From Cyanobacteria bacterium UBA11370 (GTDB taxonomy: Bacteria; Cyanobacteriota; Cyanobacteriia; Cyanobacteriales; Coleofasciculaceae), in NCBI GenBank assembly GCA_003486645.1, contig DNGI01000311.1, positions 1 through 16,000 of the forward strand: a stretch of 16,000 bases of DNA, written 5' to 3'. The translations under genes and the position numbers were made by a program. Positions 1-7,209 of the stretch are shown here, one piece after another (the first letter of the stretch is position 1; each line of letters begins with the position of its first letter). The notes beneath the pieces are model-generated. The model was not told the origin of the DNA. It made no database searches and saw nothing but the letters and a program-made list of their open reading frames with translations.

Positions 1-5
1 CACTC

Positions 6-2477
6 TTATTTGGAATAACTATAGTATCCTCTTTGTCGGTAAGCCTCTGCCAGATTAATGAGGTGAGTAGCGATATGGGGATGATCAGACAACTCCTCCA
101 CTCGACCTGCCTTAACTGCTTGTTGCACCAGCAGCCACAAATTGTTCCAGGAGATTTGAGTGAGAGGGTGATCTTCACCTAGTACATTTGTAAAAATTGA
201 CCAAGATTGCTCATACAGTGTCTCTGCCTCTCTATATCGCCCTTGTTCTTGGTAAAGCCCTGCCAGATTGTTAAGGGCTAGAGCGAAATCAGGATGATCA
301 CTACCCAACTTTTGCTCTAAGATTACCAGTACTCGTTGGTGGAGCAGTTCTGCCTCGCTGTAACGTCTTTGCGCTAGGTAAAGATCTGCCAGATTGTTTA
401 AGATGGGGGCGATATTAGGATGATCATCACCCAACTTCTGCTCTAAGATTGCCAGTGCTCGTTGGTAAAGTGGTTCTGCCTCACTGCTGTAGTTTTCTGG
501 TTCTAGGAAAGGGTTTGCCATCCCTTTTCTTTGCTCTCGATAAATTTTTGCAAGATTTTGGAGACATGTAGCAACAAGGGGATGATCATTGCCTAAATGC
601 TGTTCCCCAATTACCAGTGCTCGCTGCAAGAGCGGTTCTGCCTCAGCGTAGCGTTCTTGAATTTCGTAGAGTCCTGCCAGATTATTGAGGATGGTGGCAA
701 CATCGGGATGGTCTTTACCCAACTGTTGCTCACGAATAAGGAGCGATCGCTGCAAGAGCGGTTCTGCCTCAGCGTAGCGACCTTGGGAAACGTATAGGTT
801 TGCCAGAGTATTGAGACTTCGGGCGACATAGGGATGGTCTTTGCCCAATTGCTGTTCCCCAATTGCCAGCGATCGCTGACAGAGAGGTTCTGCCTCAGCG
901 TAACGACCTTGAGCTTGGTATAGGAGTGCCAAATTGTTGAGGCTAGTCGCAACATTAGGATGCTCTTTACCCAACTGCTGCTCACCAATAGAGAGTGCTC
1001 GCTTATGCAGAGGTTCTGCCTCGCTATAACGACCTTGCATATAGTGGAGGTGTGCCAGATCATTGAGAGTGGTGGCGACATCAGGGTGATTGTTTCCCAA
1101 ACGTGCTTCTGCCACAACGTAGCCTTGCTGCAACCACGGCAGTGATTGAGTATATGCTCCTTGCGCTTGATAGAATCGGGCAATTCCAAGGAAGGGCATA
1201 ACCAGATCAGTATCTGTAAGCCAGGTAGTCAGATTGGTTGCTGCTTCAGCCAAATGCGGAATAACAGGAGTCACCTGCTGAATCTGATCTAGAGTAGGCG
1301 TGACTTGAGGGATAGTTCCTGCCTCTGTCACCATGACCTGGCAAAAGGATTTTTTCATTTCATCTGCCCCTATCATCTGCTCTCGCTTGGTAGTAAAGAA
1401 CTCCCGCAGCAGTTGATGCAGTTGAAATAGTTCTTTGCCAACTCTGGATAATAAACTGCGCCCCGATAGGTGATCAACCCGGCAATCCTCTAAGTCCTCC
1501 TTGTCCCAATCTGGCAGACATTTTCTCACCAAATTCCAGGGAATGGGCGCTAGAGCAAACACACTCAATAACCCGCAGAGCATCTTTGCTTCATCGGGAA
1601 ATTGCTCATCATCCCAAGTTAACTGGAAAGCCGCTGCTACGCCCAGTTGAGCCGTCATCTGCTTCGCCTGCACCAACGCCTGGGCTGCCAACTTTTTTGC
1701 TTCCAACCGCTCTAACATTTCCACCAAGCTTAAGTCCTCCCTCCGAGCCAGGTAGCGCCCCACCAGTTCCAATCCCAAGGGCAAATAGCCCAACCACTTA
1801 CACAACCGTTGAGCATCGGCTAATTGACCATCAATCCGGTGGGGGTCATCCACCAATACCCGCAACAGTTCCAGGGAAGCCGCCTCTGTCAACACCTCCA
1901 ACTCTAGCCGCTGAACCGAGGTTAACAACTTCAGCCGGGTGGTCATCAACACCCGAAAACGGGGATCTAGCAGATTCAAATAGGGTTCCACCGCCTCGTA
2001 ATCCGTGACATCATCCAGCACCACCAGAATCGGTTCCCCCTGCCAACGGCGGCACACCCACTGTACCTTCTCCAGCAAAGTTTCTAGGATATCGGGTGGT
2101 TCTGGTAGCCCCAACTGGGTGCGGGCAAACTCCAACAAGCCCAAGCCCACATCTTGCGACCTGACATTAATCCAGCACAGACCGCCGGGATAGGTATTAG
2201 CCTGCAAGTGCTTGTAGGCGTACTGCAACGCCAGTTCCGTCTTGCCAATTCCACCCATGCCGGAAACCGCCGAAACTGCTACCGTCGTTCCTCGCTGCAT
2301 CCGATCATGCAACCGTTCCAGGTCAGCATCGCGCCCAACAAACTGGGTTACACCAGTGTAGGGTAAGTTTTGCGGCACCCCAACAATTGCATCGGGAGTT
2401 GGGGGATAGTTATGGAAGTGCTGTTCCTTGGCGATGTATTGTTTTCCGCCGTGAGATGCCTGGGCGTGAATATCCAT
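6..2477 (-). CDS. NB-ARC/TPR STAND ATPase (NLR-like sensor) with N-terminal signalling motif
   Basis: An 823-residue NLR-like protein, probably a cytosolic sensor whose NTPase switch is triggered by ligand binding to its repeats. Residues 1-21 form a short motif (A-x-A-x2-GGKQ-x-IA-x2-Q-x-F) before a Pro-rich linker. The NB-ARC module starts with FVGRD (46-50). It has the P-loop GMGGIGKT (73-80), Walker B LVVLDDV (151-157), the sensor-like stretch VLMTTR (176-181) and the GxP motif region LPLGLEL (232-238). A helical segment follows. From about residue 445 there are about eight TPRs of the 42-residue kinesin-light-chain type, with signature LNNLAxLYxxQGRYxEAEPL and linker LGxDHPxVA. One repeat carries an extra stretch of about ten residues near 475-535 bp. 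The gene for a small protein with the same motif lies 98 bp upstream on the same strand, suggesting an operon. No clear ribosome binding site precedes the ATG. Domain calls are secure; the ligand is unknown. Confidence 0.93.
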   Translation of the reverse strand: MDIHAQASHGGKQYIAKEQHFHNYPPTPDAIVGVPQNLPYTGVTQFVGRDADLERLHDRMQRGTTVAVSAVSGMGGIGKTELALQYAYKHLQANTYPGGLCWINVRSQDVGLGLLEFARTQLGLPEPPDILETLLEKVQWVCRRWQGEPILVVLDDVTDYEAVEPYLNLLDPRFRVLMTTRLKLLTSVQRLELEVLTEAASLELLRVLVDDPHRIDGQLADAQRLCKWLGYLPLGLELVGRYLARREDLSLVEMLERLEAKKLAAQALVQAKQMTAQLGVAAAFQLTWDDEQFPDEAKMLCGLLSVFALAPIPWNLVRKCLPDWDKEDLEDCRVDHLSGRSLLSRVGKELFQLHQLLREFFTTKREQMIGADEMKKSFCQVMVTEAGTIPQVTPTLDQIQQVTPVIPHLAEAATNLTTWLTDTDLVMPFLGIARFYQAQGAYTQSLPWLQQGYVVAEARLGNNHPDVATTLNDLAHLHYMQGRYSEAEPLHKRALSIGEQQLGKEHPNVATSLNNLALLYQAQGRYAEAEPLCQRSLAIGEQQLGKDHPYVARSLNTLANLYVSQGRYAEAEPLLQRSLLIREQQLGKDHPDVATILNNLAGLYEIQERYAEAEPLLQRALVIGEQHLGNDHPLVATCLQNLAKIYREQRKGMANPFLEPENYSSEAEPLYQRALAILEQKLGDDHPNIAPILNNLADLYLAQRRYSEAELLHQRVLVILEQKLGSDHPDFALALNNLAGLYQEQGRYREAETLYEQSWSIFTNVLGEDHPLTQISWNNLWLLVQQAVKAGRVEELSDHPHIATHLINLAEAYRQRGYYSYSK

Positions 2478-2575
2478 AAAAGCAATTTCTGGTCAGCTAA
2501 CGAGGGACAGGCGCAAAATCAACAGGTAATCTTCAAACTTTTAAATTGAGGCTATGATGCACTCAATCTGGAACC

Positions 2576-3028
2576 CTAATCTGACTCAGAGGCACCAAAG
2601 TACTGCTTTTCAGCAATCCACTGCTTTCCCCCTTGTTCTGCTTTTGCCTGGACATTCATATTGTTGTCGCCAGTCACATTTTGCACCATGTTGCTGTTAT
2701 CTTGCAGCTTTCCGGCATTAATTTGCTGCGCCATCAACCGAATTTCATCGGCAAATTGGGGATCATCATCCATTGCTACCTGCAAATAGGCAGCGATCTG
2801 GTTAATCTGTTCCGGCATGATTTTGTGAGTTTTCTCAATCGATGTTTTGACCTCCTCGATACGAGGCTTGCCCCGCAACTTTGTCCAGATGCGCTTGAGG
2901 AGGCTTTCCATCTTGGCGATCGCCTCCATCGTATATTTCTTGCCTAGCTCACCCGCACCAGACTCGATAAACTTTTGGAAGGCAAGAGTAGCAATCACAC
3001 TAGCAGTCAATGATGCAGGGTCGGTCAT
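2576..3028 (-). CDS. Small helical effector candidate with C-terminal motif shared with the NLR
   Basis: A 150-residue protein. Its N-terminal third is hydrophobic and predicted helical (residues 5-50, with a small-residue segment around SGAGELG, then a basic amphipathic stretch). A charged helical middle follows. The tail (112-123, NSNMVQNVTGDN) is Asn-rich. Residues 124-144 repeat the motif at the N-terminus of the downstream NB-ARC protein, with 11 of 21 positions identical. The ATG has GGAG eight bases upstream. A short helical N-terminal domain plus a C-terminal motif matching the neighbouring NLR is the layout of the membrane-targeting Bell-type (HeLo/HELL-like) effectors described in bacterial amyloid-signalling pairs. 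The Bell assignment is an inference from composition and context, because I cannot run a profile search. It could instead be another effector-associated adaptor. Confidence 0.8.
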   Translation of the reverse strand: MTDPASLTASVIATLAFQKFIESGAGELGKKYTMEAIAKMESLLKRIWTKLRGKPRIEEVKTSIEKTHKIMPEQINQIAAYLQVAMDDDPQFADEIRLMAQQINAGKLQDNSNMVQNVTGDNNMNVQAKAEQGGKQWIAEKQYFGASESD

Positions 3029-3239
3029 TGGGAAAACTCCAGGACGAGGGCTATATACTTTTTAGCAAAAGAACTCCAATTCTGTAAGGGTGATACGTGT
3101 TCTACACATCATGGCACGTTCGGCTTTGCTGTCTCGTAGAGAATTGCTTTGACTAAGCTGTTGCAACTTAGTTGAGTTTAATCATGTTGAATATATCCAT
3201 AAAACAATTTCCGATAAAGCCTAATGGTTACGTTAAGCT

Positions 3240-3479
3240 TCATTGGTTTTCCTTCTCTTTTTTGTAAGTCAGATGCCAAGACCTTTTTCCGCAGTTCGGG
3301 CATTTCCTCAAATTTCTTGAATTGCCCACTGCCTTCCAGCGAATTCCACCTAAATCCCAATATGACTCTTCAAAATCACATTTCAGACATTTCATAAACC
3401 ATTGACGCGAATCTGCTTCCATTGATTGCGCCCACGAAGCAGGTAAAATTGATGTAATAAACTTTTGTATTAGGTTCAT
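3240..3479 (-). CDS. Small zinc-ribbon protein
   Basis: A 79-residue protein with two CxxC knuckles, C31-x2-C34 and C60-x2-C63, separated by 25 residues. This is a typical zinc-ribbon spacing. The intervening segment (WDLGGIRWKAVGN) and the flanking SW and RSWH motifs match a conserved but uncharacterised bacterial family, as far as I recall it. The N-terminus is a short amphipathic helix (FITSILPASW). It may act in nucleic-acid or protein binding, but no specific role can be assigned. No strong ribosome binding site precedes the ATG. It lies 73 bp downstream of another small minus-strand gene and may be cotranscribed with it. Confidence 0.72.
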   Translation of the reverse strand: MNLIQKFITSILPASWAQSMEADSRQWFMKCLKCDFEESYWDLGGIRWKAVGNSRNLRKCPNCGKRSWHLTYKKEKENQ

Positions 3480-3552
3480 AATTTAATAATTCAGACCATC
3501 TCTAAAGAGTAAGACATCAGTGGTGTAAATCAGCAATATAAATACGATCTTT

Positions 3553-3828
3553 CTACCTTCTCTTGGTTAGCGGGATAAGTTGTCCATCTATCTCGATTGT
3601 ATCCTTCGTAAAGGGAAACTTAACAACGGACTTGGCGATAACGGTATGTGGAGTTCCATCATGTAACAGGGTGGCAGTCAACCCAATATTATGGGGTAAA
3701 ATGACTGACTCAGAAGCAACTTCTTGTCCATCAATAAGGAGTTTAAGGGTTTTGTTCCAGTTGTTGCGGATCAACTCAATTCTATGACCTTCATAAGTTC
3801 CAACGTAATGATCGCCTGTAATGCCCAT
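3553..3828 (-). CDS. Small beta-rich hypothetical protein
   Basis: A 91-residue protein that I do not recognise. It alternates polar and hydrophobic residues in a pattern suggesting a small beta sandwich or barrel (HRIELIRNN, KTLKLLIDGQEV, TIEIDGQLIPL). It has no cysteine, no signal peptide and no membrane segment, so it is probably a soluble cytosolic protein. AAGGA lies about seven bases before the ATG, which supports the start. A zinc-ribbon gene follows on the same strand. Composition and codon use look like its neighbours. Function is unknown. Confidence 0.6.
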   Translation of the reverse strand: MGITGDHYVGTYEGHRIELIRNNWNKTLKLLIDGQEVASESVILPHNIGLTATLLHDGTPHTVIAKSVVKFPFTKDTIEIDGQLIPLTKRR

Positions 3829-3960
3829 AGATTTTCCTTGGTTGAGGGATACCTAATTAGTTGGTTGCCATAAAAAATAATATCGCTCGGCGAAGTTATC
3901 CTGAAAGAGTAGTGGTTTCTATATCTCAACTATGAGTGACCTTTTTTGAATTCAAATCTC

Positions 3961-4116
3961 AAGATTAATTACCAAACTCTATACGATACAGACTACTTAC
4001 AATGGATAGAAACTACTGTAGCAAAATTGCGAGGTAGGGATTATGCCAATATAGACTAGGAAAATTTGATTGAAGAAATTGAAGATATGGGCAGGAGTGA
4101 ACGAAGCTGTTCCGCC
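3961..4116 (+). pseudogene. Decayed DUF29 gene fragment
   Basis: Reading frame 3961 gives the conserved N-terminal signature of the DUF29 family: YDTDYLQWIETTVAKLRGRD, then YANID, a TAG stop at 4057-4059, then ENLIEEIEDMGRSERS. In the family the position of the stop is normally Trp or Leu, so one substitution can explain it. After about 4116 the similarity is lost, so only about 50 of the usual ~145 residues remain. An ATG at 3932 (atg agt gac ctt ttt tga) lies in a different frame beside a six-T run, consistent with an additional frameshift near the start. DUF29 proteins are abundant in cyanobacteria; their function is not established. Family recognition is from memory of the signature. Confidence 0.8.
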
Positions 4117-4172
4117 TCCAAAGCTCAAGGCAGAATAAGTATTTAACCCAATATGATATAAGATTTGTGACT

Positions 4173-4682
4173 CTATAGCTGATTAAATTTTGGATGATAT
4201 TTAACAATCCCTTTGATGGCATTCAAAGCACCTGCTCGCAACTCCCGCACCATAAAAGCTTCTGGTGGTACGTTTATTTCCCATTTAATACCATAACGAT
4301 CCGCTTGAACAAAACCCAGCTTGGGATAGTATTCTGGATGCCCTAATACAACCACAATACCGTATTGTTCAGTATCAAAGTTATTGAGCCAGTAGTTGAA
4401 TAGCTGAGTTCCTATCCCTTTTCTCTGATAGGTTGGTTTTACTGCCATAGGGCCAAGACCAATAGCTTCGACGACGTTCTGATCGTGATGGATAGTTACT
4501 GGACTGAGAGCAAGATGACCAACAATTTCGCTGTTGTCAAACGCTACCAACGAATAACTTAACGCTCCTATCTCTCTTAACGCATCAACTAACTCGGCTT
4601 CATTAACTTGACCGAAAGCTAATTTGTTCAGTTCGTAAATTAATCCTACATCTTCTGGCTGTTCTAAACGAATTGACAACAT
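4173..4682 (-). CDS. GNAT-family N-acetyltransferase (YhbS-like)
   Basis: A 169-residue single-domain GCN5-related N-acetyltransferase, expected to transfer an acetyl group from acetyl-CoA to an amine in the cytosol. The pyrophosphate-binding motif A is V-K-P-T-Y-Q-R-K-G-I-G (81-91, the QxxGxG core). The preceding strand LGPMAV and the motif B-like HPEYYPKLGF (115-124) are the pattern of the COG3153/YhbS group. The length is complete for that family. The substrate cannot be predicted from sequence. It lies 92 bp downstream of narB on the same strand, but the gap holds a hairpin, so it may be a separate unit. No strong ribosome binding site is visible. Confidence 0.87.
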   Translation of the reverse strand: MLSIRLEQPEDVGLIYELNKLAFGQVNEAELVDALREIGALSYSLVAFDNSEIVGHLALSPVTIHHDQNVVEAIGLGPMAVKPTYQRKGIGTQLFNYWLNNFDTEQYGIVVVLGHPEYYPKLGFVQADRYGIKWEINVPPEAFMVRELRAGALNAIKGIVKYHPKFNQL

Positions 4683-4758
4683 AATAAATGGCTGAATTTC
4701 GGTTCCTGTATCAGTTAGATGCAGAAACTTTCTCTTACTGAGGAATTGATCAGCTTGG

Positions 4759-4783
4759 ATATTTTAATAATTCATTAAAATAT
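4759..4783 (-). other. AT-only 10-bp hairpin overlapping the narB stop codon
   Basis: ATATTTTAAT (4759-4768), loop AATTC and ATTAAAATAT (4774-4783) form a perfect 10-bp inverted repeat. It spans the last codons and the TAA of narB. The stem has no GC pair and no U-tract, so it is a poor intrinsic terminator. It may instead stabilise or end the narB transcript before the GNAT gene. Confidence 0.4.
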
Positions 4784-7042
4784 ACTAACTGGTGTAGACT
4801 CAGATTGAACCTCACAAATTTTAGATTTCTCCGTCACCAAACTCAACTGAACCGCACACGCTTTTAATTCCGGTTGCTGGGAAGCAGGACAAGATTCTGG
4901 ATGAGTTAGAGTATTTGCTTCCGCATTATCTGCCCACAATGCGCCCCAGTGCATCGGCACAAAAACCGTACCTGGACTAATAGCTTTTGTAACTTTAGCG
5001 GGGAAGCGACTACAGCCACGACGCGATCGCACCTCCACCATATTCCCCTCTTCAATTCCCAATTTTTGAGCATCACGAGGATGAATTTCAATAAAAGGTT
5101 GGGGGTGCATTTGTTGAATTTTAGGGATATGTCCGGTGCGGGTTTGGGTATGCCAATGTCCATAAAGTCGCCCCGTTGTCAAAACCAATGGATAATCCGG
5201 ATCAGGGGGTTCTGCTAATCCTCGTGAATGATACGCCCCAAATCTAGCGCGTCCATCCGGTGTTGGGAATCGCCAATTTGTATAAAGCCGTTTGGATTTT
5301 GAATTTTGAATTTCAGATTTTGGATTAGGATTTGGAGTTTCTATATTCTCCTCTTCCCCACTCCCCACTCCCCACTCCCCATTCCCCACTTCCGGACATG
5401 GCCATTGAATGGGGCCTTCTTGTTGTAAGCGATCGTAATTAATCCCGGTCATATCACAAACTCGTCCACGAGTAATCTGGACAAATTCAGCATGAACGGC
5501 GGCGGAATCTGCAAAGTCAAATTCTTTTTTAAACCCTAAACGACGACCAACTTCTGCAAAGATTTCCCAATCTGCTTTGGCTTCCCCTGGTCGATAACGG
5601 AAACTAGGACATAGCGTGACAACTCGCTCAGAATTTGTCATTGTACCCGTTTTTTCACTCCACTGAGCCGCCGGGAGTATCACATGAGCATAAGCCGCCG
5701 TTTCGGTAGGATAATAAGCATCTTGATAAACGGTAAATGGAGACATTTTCAAAGCCGCTTTCGTGCGTTCTAAGTCGGGCATACTAACGGCTGGATTCGT
5801 CGCCGCAATCCACAAAACTCCCACCTCTCCTCGCTCTAAACCTGTGATCATATCCCAGGCATTAAGACCCGGATTGGGTGAAATTTGTCCCGGTTTTAGT
5901 CCCCAAAATTCCTCTATTTCGGCGCGATGTTGGGGATTCTTTACTAATCTATACCCTGGTAAAATATGGGCGAGTCCTCCTGCTTCTCGTCCCCCCATCG
6001 CATTGGGTTGTCCTGTTAGGGAAAATGGGCCTGCACCCGGTTTACCAATATTCCCAGTCATCAGATGTAGGTTAATAATTGTACGGACTTTTGCGGTTCC
6101 TTCTGAGGATTGATTTACCCCCATTGACCATAATGATAAAACTCGCTGGGATTCTGCCCAATAACGAGCAGCTTTTTCCAAATCATCAAGACGAATACCG
6201 CATTTCCGAGCAACTAATTCCGGTGGGTAATGACGAATAACTTCAGCGTAAAGGGGAAAATCTCGCGTACAATCTTCAATAAATAGGTGATTAATCTTAC
6301 CCCAACGCATCAATAAATGAGCAATTCCATTGAGTAAGTCAATATCTGTACCTGGTTTAATTGCCAAATGCAAATCCGCATCTTCAGCCGTAGAAGTGCA
6401 TCGCGGATCAACCACAATCATTTTGACGTGGCGGTTTTTCTTGTGGTATTTCCGCAGGCGATTATAAATAATGGGATGGCATTCGGCTGTATTTGTACCA
6501 ATTAAAAAAGCACAGTCGGTTAATTCTAAATCATCATAACAACAGGGAGGACCATCGGAACCAAAACTTTGAATATAACCTGCGACAGCAGAGGACATAC
6601 AAAGGCGGGAGTTGGCATCAAAATTATTTGTGCCTAAACACCCTTTCATTAATTTCTGGGCTGTATAATAATCTTCTGTTTGAAACTGACCTGAACCATA
6701 CATACAAATGGCTTCTGGTCCTTGGGTAAATCGAACGGTTTGAATGCGGTTTACAATTCGATCTAAGGCTTCATCCCAACTCACTTGGCGGAAGGGTTCA
6801 TCAAGCGAATCTCGCATCATTGGATGCTTGAGACGATTTTTATCCAGAGATTCACTAATGGTTGCACCTTTAACACAAACCATACCCTGACTAGAAGGAT
6901 GATTGCGATCGCCTCTCACCTGCCAAATCGGATTTCCTTGACTATCTCTATTCGTTGCTTTACCTGCTTTAGCCGGAGGTGATACTTCTAATCCACAGCC
7001 AACACCACAATAAGGGCAAAGTGTTTTAGTTGAGTCAGTCAT
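4775..7042 (-). CDS. narB: Assimilatory nitrate reductase (ferredoxin-type, Mo-bisMGD)
   Basis: A 755-residue molybdopterin oxidoreductase that reduces nitrate to nitrite in the cytosol, using electrons from ferredoxin or flavodoxin in cyanobacteria. The N-terminal [4Fe-4S] site is C9-x2-C12-x3-C16 with a distal C56 (MVCVKG). The Mo-coordinating cysteine is C148 in SRLCMSS. The dinucleotide-binding segments are [33 protein letters not shown] and the C-terminal [19 protein letters not shown] linker at about residues 551-585, between PCPEVG and [14 protein letters not shown], is encoded by intergenic-type repeat DNA and makes the protein slightly longer than usual. nrtP lies 167 bp upstream on the same strand, so uptake and reduction are probably co-expressed under NtcA. 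Nitrite reductase is not adjacent. No clear ribosome binding site precedes the ATG. Confidence 0.97.
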   Translation of the reverse strand: MTDSTKTLCPYCGVGCGLEVSPPAKAGKATNRDSQGNPIWQVRGDRNHPSSQGMVCVKGATISESLDKNRLKHPMMRDSLDEPFRQVSWDEALDRIVNRIQTVRFTQGPEAICMYGSGQFQTEDYYTAQKLMKGCLGTNNFDANSRLCMSSAVAGYIQSFGSDGPPCCYDDLELTDCAFLIGTNTAECHPIIYNRLRKYHKKNRHVKMIVVDPRCTSTAEDADLHLAIKPGTDIDLLNGIAHLLMRWGKINHLFIEDCTRDFPLYAEVIRHYPPELVARKCGIRLDDLEKAARYWAESQRVLSLWSMGVNQSSEGTAKVRTIINLHLMTGNIGKPGAGPFSLTGQPNAMGGREAGGLAHILPGYRLVKNPQHRAEIEEFWGLKPGQISPNPGLNAWDMITGLERGEVGVLWIAATNPAVSMPDLERTKAALKMSPFTVYQDAYYPTETAAYAHVILPAAQWSEKTGTMTNSERVVTLCPSFRYRPGEAKADWEIFAEVGRRLGFKKEFDFADSAAVHAEFVQITRGRVCDMTGINYDRLQQEGPIQWPCPEVGNGEWGVGSGEEENIETPNPNPKSEIQNSKSKRLYTNWRFPTPDGRARFGAYHSRGLAEPPDPDYPLVLTTGRLYGHWHTQTRTGHIPKIQQMHPQPFIEIHPRDAQKLGIEEGNMVEVRSRRGCSRFPAKVTKAISPGTVFVPMHWGALWADNAEANTLTHPESCPASQQPELKACAVQLSLVTEKSKICEVQSESTPVSIF
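5291..5392. repeat. Intergenic-type repeats embedded in narB
   Basis: Two simple-repeat blocks lie side by side in the coding sequence. On the plus strand 5354-5388 is five heptamers: TTCCCCA, three CTCCCCA, TTCCCCA. 5291-5336 is a string of TTTGGATTTTGAATTTTGAA type. Because 7 is not a multiple of 3, each heptamer reads differently, giving the Gly/Glu/Trp-rich stretch [12 protein letters not shown]; the second block gives [12 protein letters not shown]. There is no stop in the narB frame. Confidence 0.85.
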
Positions 7043-7082
7043 AGTAATTGCACCATTTTTGTTATAGGTGTAAATCGGAAAG

Positions 7083-7109
7083 GGGGAGTTGGGAATGGGG
7101 AGTTGGGAA
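7083..7109. repeat. Direct repeat GGGGAGTTGGGAA x2 between nrtP and narB
   Basis: Two exact copies of a 13-mer (7083-7095 and 7097-7109) separated by one T. They belong to the same G-rich short-repeat class as the block inside narB. Confidence 0.85.
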
Positions 7110-7209
7110 CGTTATGAGTGTTGAGTAGTGAATTTTCACTTAAGAACATTCTTTAACTCAAACTTTAAAACCTTTATCCATCCAAATTTCCCCATTTATC
7201 CCCAATAAT

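Noticed and set aside
600..1000. Repeated ~126-bp DNA blocks
   Set aside because: They are explained by 42-residue TPR coding units, not by a mobile or CRISPR repeat.
1586..2008. Plus-strand 140-codon Pro-rich frame
   Set aside because: It lies wholly antisense to the NB-ARC domain, whose motifs are intact on the minus strand; the Pro/Ser/Thr bias is that of a shadow frame.
4013..4222. Minus-strand 69-codon frame
   Set aside because: It is antisense to the DUF29 remnant and has no recognisable motif or ribosome binding site.
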